32,906 nt of DNA. It comes from a virus. The notes beneath the pieces were generated by a model. That model saw nothing but the letters and a program-made list of their open reading frames with translations. It was not told where the DNA came from and made no database searches. Shown one piece after another: positions 28,903 to 32,906 of this stretch (its first letter is position 1; the number at the start of each line of letters is the position of its first letter). Location: IMG/VR virus record IMGVR_UViG_3300034198_030938, positions 1-32,906 of that record. One strand, given 5' to 3'. Both the position numbers and the translations under genes were made by a program.

Positions 28903-30867
28903 ATGCCTCCCTTCCGACAGACCGGAGCGAAACAACTCCTCCTCGCCGACGATCACCTCGTCGTTGACTCCCCCTACGATGCTGCCCAAGTCGCCGACAC
29001 GAAGCGCATCCCCGGGGCTCGCTGGGACAAGGTCGCTCGAGTCTGGCGCATTCCGATGACTTCACTCGACGCCGCCCGTCGGTTCGCCGACAAGTGGGAC
29101 CTCTGGGTAGATCCCGCCGTCCTCACCTTCACCCTCCCGAACGAAGCCCAACCGTTCGTCCACGGGGGCGAAGTGCGGCTCGCCGACAACGAACTCGAGA
29201 TCTCCTTCCCCTACGACCAACTCATGGCCGAGTCCGCTCGCCGCCTCCCCCTCACCGAGTGGAACGCCGAAACCAAGACGTTCCGAGCGCCGCTGTCCGT
29301 CATCCGAGAAGTCACCGACTGGGCGGCCCGCTTCCGTGTGGACGTCCATCCCGATGTCGCTCGAGCCGCCGCCGACACACAGCAGGCCGCCGAGTCCCGC
29401 ATCGCAGCGAGTCGCGCAGAAGACGCCGACGTCGCCATCACGGGGCTCGTCGCCGAGTTGCGTCCGTTCCAACGGGCTGGTGTGGCGTATGCGCTGCACG
29501 CTCGACGTTGCTTCCTTGCTGACGACATGGGTCTCGGGAAAACGCTCATGTCGCTTGCCTCGCTGGAGGGTCTCGAGGAACGAGAACCCGGAAGTGGCTA
29601 CCCGGCAGTTGTGGTCTGCCCGGCCACCCTCACTCACAACTGGCGGGCGGAAGCAAACAGGTGGTTGCCGCATCGGACCGTACGGCTCGTGGAAGGACGG
29701 AAGCAGTTTCCCGCTAACGACGCCGACATCACGGTCGTTGGATGGGCGAACTTGTCGCACTGGGCTGACGAACTTGCTGGGTACTCCTCGTACATCTTCG
29801 ACGAGTCGCACTACGCGAAGACTCCGACGGCTGCTCGCACGAAGGCTGCGGTGAAGGTCGCCCGCCGAGCCCCGGGGGTGGTGCTGTGCCTCACCGGGAC
29901 CCCCGTGACGAACCGTCCGGCGGAGTACGCCAGCCAACTCCAGATCCTTGATCGCCTCGAGGACTTCGGTGGACGGTGGGCGTTCTACAAGAGGTACTGC
30001 AACGCGTTCCGAGATCGGTTCGGACAGTGGCACTTCGAGGGCGCGTCTCATCTGGATGAACTCAACGATCGGCTGCGTGCGACGTGTTACATCCGTCGGA
30101 CGAAAGATCAGGTGATGAGCGAGTTGCCTCCGGTGCAGCACAACCCGGTGGTGGTCGCTGGTTCGACGAAGGCGATGCGGGAATACCAAAAGGCGGAGCA
30201 AGACATCGTCGAGTACATGGTGGCTCGAGCGGCGGCCATCGCCGAGGAACTTGGCACGTCCCGTCGGAAGGCGGAGGTGGTGGCTCGGTTCCGGGTAGAG
30301 GCGGCGCAGCACATCGTGCGGATGGGCGTGTTGCGGAAGATCGCTGCGTCGGCAAAGTTGGAGGCACTCGACGAGTGGGTGAAGTCGCACCTCGAAGCGG
30401 AACGCAAGGTGGTGTTGGCGGCGCATCACCGGGATGTGGTGGATGCGTTGGCTGCGAAGTACGGGGGACTGAAGATTCAGGGAGGCCAGCCGATCTCGGA
30501 GATCGAGGAGGCGAAGGCGCGATTCCAGAACGAATCAGTTGCTTCAGCCCCAGCGATCGTTCTTTCGATTCAGGCAGCGAAGACTGGGCACACGTTGACG
30601 GCAGCCCAGAACATCTGCTTCCTCGAGTTGCCGTGGACTCCAGCGGACTTGGACCAGACGACGTCCCGTCTTCACCGCATCGGACAGCGGGGCTCGGTGG
30701 AGGCGACGTATCTGCTGGCGGAGAACACCATCGACGAGACAGTGTTTGATCTCATCGGGCTGAAGCGGAGCATCGTTGAGGTCGCCATCGAGGGGTCGGG
30801 TGAGTCCGAGAGTGGCGGGTCTATCGCTGATTTGGTGGAGCGGTTTGCTCGACTGGCGTTGGGGTGA
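28903..30867 (+). CDS. SNF2-family helicase with HARP-like N-terminus
   Basis: 654 aa from ATG 28903, preceded by AGGTG at about 6 nt; GTG 28894 is an alternative. The N-terminal ~145 residues hold two HARP-like repeats: SPYDAAQVADTKRIPGARWD and SFPYDQLMAESARRLPLTEW, each followed by a W/F-R-x-P strand. The ATPase core has ADDMGLGKT (Walker A), VVVCPATLTHNWR, DESH (Walker B), LTGTPVTNR, and in the second lobe VLAAHHRDV, IVLSIQAAKTGHTLT and QTTSRLHRIGQ (motif VI). HARP-plus-SNF2 is the layout of SMARCAL1-type annealing helicases, which rewind ssDNA/dsDNA junctions and remodel forks. It should act in phage replication, recombination or repair. No nuclease domain is fused. Confidence 0.93.
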   Translation: MPPFRQTGAKQLLLADDHLVVDSPYDAAQVADTKRIPGARWDKVARVWRIPMTSLDAARRFADKWDLWVDPAVLTFTLPNEAQPFVHGGEVRLADNELEISFPYDQLMAESARRLPLTEWNAETKTFRAPLSVIREVTDWAARFRVDVHPDVARAAADTQQAAESRIAASRAEDADVAITGLVAELRPFQRAGVAYALHARRCFLADDMGLGKTLMSLASLEGLEEREPGSGYPAVVVCPATLTHNWRAEANRWLPHRTVRLVEGRKQFPANDADITVVGWANLSHWADELAGYSSYIFDESHYAKTPTAARTKAAVKVARRAPGVVLCLTGTPVTNRPAEYASQLQILDRLEDFGGRWAFYKRYCNAFRDRFGQWHFEGASHLDELNDRLRATCYIRRTKDQVMSELPPVQHNPVVVAGSTKAMREYQKAEQDIVEYMVARAAAIAEELGTSRRKAEVVARFRVEAAQHIVRMGVLRKIAASAKLEALDEWVKSHLEAERKVVLAAHHRDVVDALAAKYGGLKIQGGQPISEIEEAKARFQNESVASAPAIVLSIQAAKTGHTLTAAQNICFLELPWTPADLDQTTSRLHRIGQRGSVEATYLLAENTIDETVFDLIGLKRSIVEVAIEGSGESESGGSIADLVERFARLALG

Positions 30868-30964
30868 GGTGGTCTTTGCGTAGTTGTCGGAGAAGTTCTG
30901 CGATGACGGCGGGTACGAGGGAGTGAAGGAGTTCCTCGAGGAGCAGGTCGGCGATGTGGTTCAT
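30821..30964 (-). CDS. Possible small helical protein, 47 aa
   Basis: ATG 30964, no strong ribosome site. The first 30 residues are a hydrophobic amphipathic helix (IADLLLEELLHSLVPAVIAE) then QLRKDH. Its last third is antisense to the helicase gene end. It could be chance. Between 30868 and 31054 nothing else is seen. Confidence 0.35.
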   Translation of the reverse strand: MNHIADLLLEELLHSLVPAVIAELLRQLRKDHLTPTPVEQTAPPNQR

Positions 30965-31042
30965 GTCTTCATGGTGCGTGTGAGGGGTGTGGCGGCAACC
31001 GGCGAGCCCCGGGGATTGTTCGTTTGAGCGGGGCGGGGTGCG

Positions 31043-31048
31043 TACTCT
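31043..31048 (+). promoter_or_regulatory. Leaderless -10 of the 56-aa zinc-knuckle gene
   Basis: TACTCT, then 6 nt, then GTG 31055. No good -35 is seen 17 nt upstream. Confidence 0.45.
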
Positions 31049-31054
31049 GGTGGG

Positions 31055-31225
31055 GTGGGGACTGCTGGGTACAGGTACTTGCCGATGAAGTGTGATGTGT
31101 GTGAGGTGTTGTGGGAGGGTGAGGAGCCGTGTTTTTTGTGCGGGGAGTCGGGCCGGTTGTTGTCGTTTCGGCGAGCAGCACCTGAGGTGACAGTTAGTGA
31201 CGAGGGTCACACAAGTAATACTTGA
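31055..31225 (+). CDS. 56-aa zinc-ribbon peptide
   Basis: GTG 31055 to TGA 31225; an internal ATG is at 31085. The peptide starts VGTAGYRYLPMKCDVCEVLW and continues with CFLC about 12 residues later, making CDVC...CFLC, a tight four-Cys ribbon, with a polar tail. The stop overlaps the -35 (TTGACG) of the next promoter. Small Cys4 peptides like this are common in actinophages. I know no function. Confidence 0.7.
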   Translation: MGTAGYRYLPMKCDVCEVLWEGEEPCFLCGESGRLLSFRRAAPEVTVSDEGHTSNT

Positions 31226-31250
31226 CGGCGCCCGACCCTTGCGCTATGAT
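31222..31250 (+). promoter_or_regulatory. Strong promoter, weak CCGACCC-box member
   Basis: TTGACG (31222-31227), spacer GCGCCCGACCCTTGCGC (17 nt), TATGAT (31245-31250). Confidence 0.88.
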
Positions 31251-31288
31251 AAGTGAGTAAGGTAAATAGTAGATAGTTAGGAGCAGTA

Positions 31289-31387
31289 ATGGAAGTCATC
31301 CGGATCGCAGCAGCGGCCGGGATCTTGATCGCAGGGCTTGCCCCCCTCGGGATCCTGATGTGGTTGCTCTACGGCGACGGTCGCTGA
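31289..31387 (+). CDS. 32-aa membrane peptide
   Basis: ATG 31289, with AGGAG 6 nt upstream. A near-continuous hydrophobic helix (IRIAAAAGILIAGLAPLGIL) then MWLLYGDGR. The strong consensus promoter 40 nt upstream and the strong terminator 30 nt downstream make it a complete monocistronic unit of about 200 nt. That arrangement implies a real gene that is expressed highly, despite its size. Role unknown; membrane modulation or exclusion is possible. Confidence 0.75.
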   Translation: MEVIRIAAAAGILIAGLAPLGILMWLLYGDGR

Positions 31388-31417
31388 GCAACCCACCGCC
31401 AACCTTCCCCCCAACCA

Positions 31418-31449
31418 GAAAGAGCGTCGCAGCGATGCGGCGCTCTTTC
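31418..31449 (+). terminator. Strong terminator of the 32-aa gene
   Basis: GAAAGAGCG/CGCTCTTTC, 9 bp, with an inner CGCA-GCGA-TGCG stem. No T tract on the plus strand beyond the stem's own CTTTC. Confidence 0.8.
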
Positions 31450-31774
31450 GCGTTCCCAGCAACTTCTCCTCGAGCGCTCACATCACGAGATCTCACCGAC
31501 TCGGAGCCCCGCACAAAGAAGGAGCCCGCTCGAGCGGCGGGCTCTGGGGAGCCCCGGGTTCGGAGGTGCGCCCCTGCGGGGCCGCCGCCCGACGGCGCTG
31601 CGAGTGGCGGAGGAGTTGCTGCGGTCGCTCGACTGAAGGGCTGAAGCAGTTGGGGACTGGGCGGAATAGTTGTTCGATAACGATTCGCAGATTCTATGGA
31701 GACTCGTAATTCCTATCGTATTGGTAGAGAAAGTATCGGAATCTCTATCGCATTAGTCGGAATAAGTGGAGTAT
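31450..31774. other. Gene-free stretch with a second hairpin and an AT-rich repeat patch
   Basis: No credible gene. At 31522-31544 GAGCCCGC/GCGGGCTC forms an 8-bp stem. From about 31660 to 31770 base composition drops well below the surroundings. CTATCGTATTGGT (31713-31725) and CTATCGCATTAGT (31745-31757) are near-identical, 32 bp apart, and TATCG recurs at 31734. Confidence 0.6.
31522..31544. terminator. GC-rich hairpin
   Basis: GAGCCCGC-TCGAGCG-GCGGGCTC, 8-bp stem, 7-nt loop. It could insulate the region upstream of 31.8 kb from read-through. Confidence 0.55.
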
Positions 31775-31806
31775 GCGAACAAGCGTTCGGGCGAACACGT
31801 GTTCGT
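31775..31806. promoter_or_regulatory. Two tandem SOS-box-like palindromes
   Basis: CGAACAAGCGTTCG (31776-31789) and CGAACACGTGTTCG (31792-31805) both fit CGAAC-N4-GTTCG, the core of the actinobacterial LexA box. Centres are 16 bp apart. The second is a perfect 14-bp palindrome and touches the CCGACCC-box promoter. Confidence 0.75.
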
Positions 31807-31827
31807 GTCCGACCCCCCTAGTAAAGT
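31805..31827 (+). promoter_or_regulatory. CCGACCC-box promoter, first of a tandem pair
   Basis: GTGTCCGACCCCCCTAG (31805-31821) then TAAAGT (31822-31827), with the box in the same phase as in the other members. The -35 position (GTGTTC) is not consensus. Confidence 0.65.
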
Positions 31828-31846
31828 CATCATCAGTAGGGAGGTA

Positions 31847-31888
31847 ATGACGCAACCGTGTCCGACCCCCTTGCTACAGTATCCATAG
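31847..31888 (+). CDS. Possible 13-aa leader peptide
   Basis: ATG 31847 directly behind GGGAGGTA, then TQPCPTPLLQYP and TAG at 31886. The short peptide spans the whole second CCGACCC promoter. The gap between GGAGG and ATG is only 2 nt, shorter than usual. It may serve as an upstream ORF that couples or attenuates expression of the next gene. Confidence 0.4.
   Translation: MTQPCPTPLLQYP
31858..31880 (+). promoter_or_regulatory. CCGACCC-box promoter, second of the pair
   Basis: GTGTCCGACCCCCTTGC (31858-31874) then TACAGT (31875-31880), preceded by TGC (extended -10). The two boxes are 53 bp apart. Confidence 0.68.
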
Positions 31889-31914
31889 TGCCTAGTAGAT
31901 AAGGAGACAACAAG

Positions 31915-32094
31915 GTGCTTTACGGATGGAAGGACCAGTCGCCGACCGACTCGCTCGACGAGTCGGAGCGGCACGGCGAGGCCGTCGTAATCCCCGACAA
32001 CCGCTTCGACGTCGAAGTCGTGGACTTCGCCGACTACGAGTGGGGCTTCGCCACCGTCGCCCCCCGAACCGATAACTGGAGGGACGACCAGTGA
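31915..32094 (+). CDS. Hypothetical acidic protein, 59 aa
   Basis: GTG 31915, with AAGGAG about 8 nt upstream. It starts VLYGWKDQSPTDSLDESERH and has a hydrophobic/acidic middle (VVIPDNRFDVEVVDFADYEW). It is strongly acidic, as are DNA-mimic and anti-repressor proteins, but I cannot assign it. GTGA overlap with the next gene. Confidence 0.72.
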   Translation: MLYGWKDQSPTDSLDESERHGEAVVIPDNRFDVEVVDFADYEWGFATVAPRTDNWRDDQ

Positions 32095-32333
32095 GACTCG
32101 AACCGATCGCATACCAGTACGAGGCCGACCGGCACTGCCCGGCGTGCGCCGAAACCCGCTTCGGTCGCGGACCCCACGGCTTCATCGCCGAGCAGTCCGT
32201 GGACTTCGAGGGCAACCCCGTCGGCGTCATCGCACCGTGGGACGAGTGGGCCGACCCCGACTGGGAGCAACCCGCAGTCCTCGCGTGCGGAACGTGCCAC
32301 GGCATCATCGCCACGATGGACTTGACCCCCTGA
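32091..32333 (+). CDS. Zinc-ribbon protein, 80 aa
   Basis: GTG 32091 in a GTGA overlap with the previous stop. CPAC (residues 16-19) and CGTC near the C-terminus form a wide zinc ribbon. The centre (FIAEQSVDFEGNPVGVIAPW) is probably a beta insert. It ends 15 nt before a very strong hairpin. Confidence 0.76.
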   Translation: MRLEPIAYQYEADRHCPACAETRFGRGPHGFIAEQSVDFEGNPVGVIAPWDEWADPDWEQPAVLACGTCHGIIATMDLTP

Positions 32334-32348
32334 TCCTCCTCGGCTTCA

Positions 32349-32388
32349 GCGACGAGACCCCCGACCCCCCCGTCGGGGGTCTCGTCGC
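32349..32388 (+). terminator. 17-bp perfect hairpin
   Basis: GCGACGAGACCCCCGAC and GTCGGGGGTCTCGTCGC are exact arms around CCCCCC. No T tract; a typical actinobacterial stem terminator. Confidence 0.82.
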
Positions 32389-32421
32389 GTCCATCCTCAG
32401 AACCAGCAGCGTCAGCGCCGC

Positions 32422-32477
32422 AGCCCCGCCCGTGGGCACCTGCGCTGGCGCTGCCTACGATCGGGCCGGGGCTTTTT
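32422..32477 (+). terminator. Terminator with T tract
   Basis: AGCCCCGCCCG (32422-32432) pairs with CGGGCCGGGGCT (32462-32473), one bulge, then TTTTT. The loop holds a smaller stem. Confidence 0.75.
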
Positions 32478-32534
32478 GTGGCGTACGGCGGCGGGGGTTT
32501 CTGCGGCGGGGCCCCCGGCGGGAGGACGCGAAAA

Positions 32535-32561
32535 GCCCCCGAGGAACTTGTCCTCGAGGGC
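32535..32561. terminator. Bidirectional hairpin with A/T flanks
   Basis: GCCCCCGAGGA/TCCTCGAGGGC, 11 bp with one mismatch, with AAAA on the left and GTTTCT on the right. It can end the minus gene that starts at 32740 (T tract on that strand). Confidence 0.72.
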
Positions 32562-32584
32562 GTTTCTAGTTGGCGGGAGGAACT

Positions 32585-32740
32585 TCAGCCCTCCATCCGG
32601 TACCACGGGTACCGGCCGGTTCGCCATCCTTCCTCGTCGTTGAGCCGACGGAGCGCTCGCTCCATCATCTCCTTGGAGGGGTAGGCGTTGATCCATCCGT
32701 GCTCGCCGTGTTGGATCCGGTACTGCTTCATCGCAGCCAT
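32585..32740 (-). CDS. Basic protein, 51 aa
   Basis: ATG 32740, with GAAGGAGA 5 nt upstream, to TGA at 32587-32585. It begins MAAMKQYRIQHGEHGWINAY and continues PSKEMMERALRRLNDEEGWR, ending TGRYPWYRMEG. It is Trp/Tyr/Arg-rich, with no metal motif. The promoter with the CCGACCC box upstream and the T-flanked hairpin downstream make it a complete unit. Confidence 0.75.
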   Translation of the reverse strand: MAAMKQYRIQHGEHGWINAYPSKEMMERALRRLNDEEGWRTGRYPWYRMEG

Positions 32741-32764
32741 CGCTGTCTCCTTCGGTTGTCAAGG

Positions 32765-32780
32765 TTGGCTGTCCTGCCAA
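32765..32780 (-). promoter_or_regulatory. Leader hairpin of the 51-aa gene
   Basis: TTGGC-N6-GCCAA, 5-bp stem, lies 25 nt before the start codon and just downstream of the promoter, as in the 28.8 kb operon. Confidence 0.45.
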
Positions 32781-32787
32781 CAAAGAT

Positions 32788-32817
32788 ACTATAGCATAGG
32801 GGTCGGACAACAGTCAA
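32788..32817 (-). promoter_or_regulatory. CCGACCC-box promoter of the 51-aa gene
   Basis: TTGACT (32817-32812), 18-nt spacer GTTGTCCGACCCCTATGC, TATAGT (32793-32788). Confidence 0.85.
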
Positions 32818-32859
32818 GCACCCCGGTGATCACCCTCCCCCCAGACTCCACTCGACGAA

Positions 32860-32906
32860 GAACTCGACCAGAAACCAGAAGAAGAACTCGAGGAACTCGA
32901 CCAGAA
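32860..32906. repeat. Direct repeat at the right edge
   Basis: GAACTCGACCAGAA occurs at 32860-32873 and 32893-32906, 33 bp apart, and GAAGAACTCGA recurs between them. The window ends here, so the array may continue. It reads acidic (Glu/Leu/Asp) in one plus frame, but no start is seen. Confidence 0.6.

Noticed and set aside
31435-31644. Plus-strand frame MRRSFAFPAT in the gene-free stretch
   Set aside because: It begins inside a terminator stem and runs through a second one; no ribosome site and low-complexity sequence.
1-32906. CRISPR array, insertion sequence or integrase/att site
   Set aside because: No regular spaced repeats of CRISPR size, no transposase or integrase motifs and no terminal inverted repeats with target duplication were found; the flanks of tRNA-Gln are the only candidate direct repeat.

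Overview
The window looks like a piece of an actinobacteriophage genome. It is GC-rich, tightly packed, with many 1-4 bp stop/start overlaps, frequent GTG starts and a mixture of Shine-Dalgarno and apparently leaderless genes. It carries phage hallmarks (HK97-type major capsid protein, membrane-anchored lytic transglycosylase, DUF932 protein, SSB, SNF2-type helicase) and three tRNA genes. No integrase, terminase, portal or tail gene is visible, so this is only part of a genome and the lifestyle cannot be settled. No specific host genus is claimed.

Layout. (1) 1-6.2 kb, plus strand, virion head module: a left-truncated repeat-bearing protein with a PI3/4-kinase-like C-terminus, a small unknown, a protein ending in a Dps/ferritin-like domain, one minus-strand membrane/coiled-coil gene, then the major capsid protein and a strong TTCG-loop terminator. 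(2) 6.2-15 kb, mixed: a two-gene minus operon, a plus cassette (clan-A-like glycoside hydrolase, PhyH-type dioxygenase, SAM methyltransferase), a convergent B12-dependent class II ribonucleotide reductase, then the lysis-like/nuclease run (transglycosylase, tiny TM peptide, PD-(D/E)XK-like protein) and a tRNA-Gln. (3) 15-26 kb, almost all minus: regulatory and accessory genes (LexA-like winged helix, a triple-HTH protein and its short paralogue, lipoprotein, dual-specificity phosphatase, HNH-repeat protein, zinc ribbons, SSB, DUF932) plus tRNA-Lys and tRNA-Leu. They are grouped in operons, several led by clear TTGACN-N17-TANNNT promoters. (4) 26-32.9 kb: a plus-strand protein with two tandem ADP-ribosyltransferase-like domains, a SNF2/HARP-like helicase, and a regulator-dense right end full of tiny genes, strong terminators, tandem SOS-box-like palindromes and promoters that share a CCGACCC box in the spacer.

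How it may work together (inference). The left module builds the head and may package effectors (kinase-like, Dps-like). The middle gives nucleotide supply and lysis. The minus block is probably early/middle expressed, with its own HTH regulators acting on palindromic operators seen inside its promoters. The right end, with SOS-like boxes and the repeated CCGACCC promoter box, looks like a control region. The most unusual items are the CCGACCC promoter family, the six leaderless promoters with a fixed 6-nt gap to the start codon, the tandem ART-like protein and the Dps-like domain beside the capsid gene.
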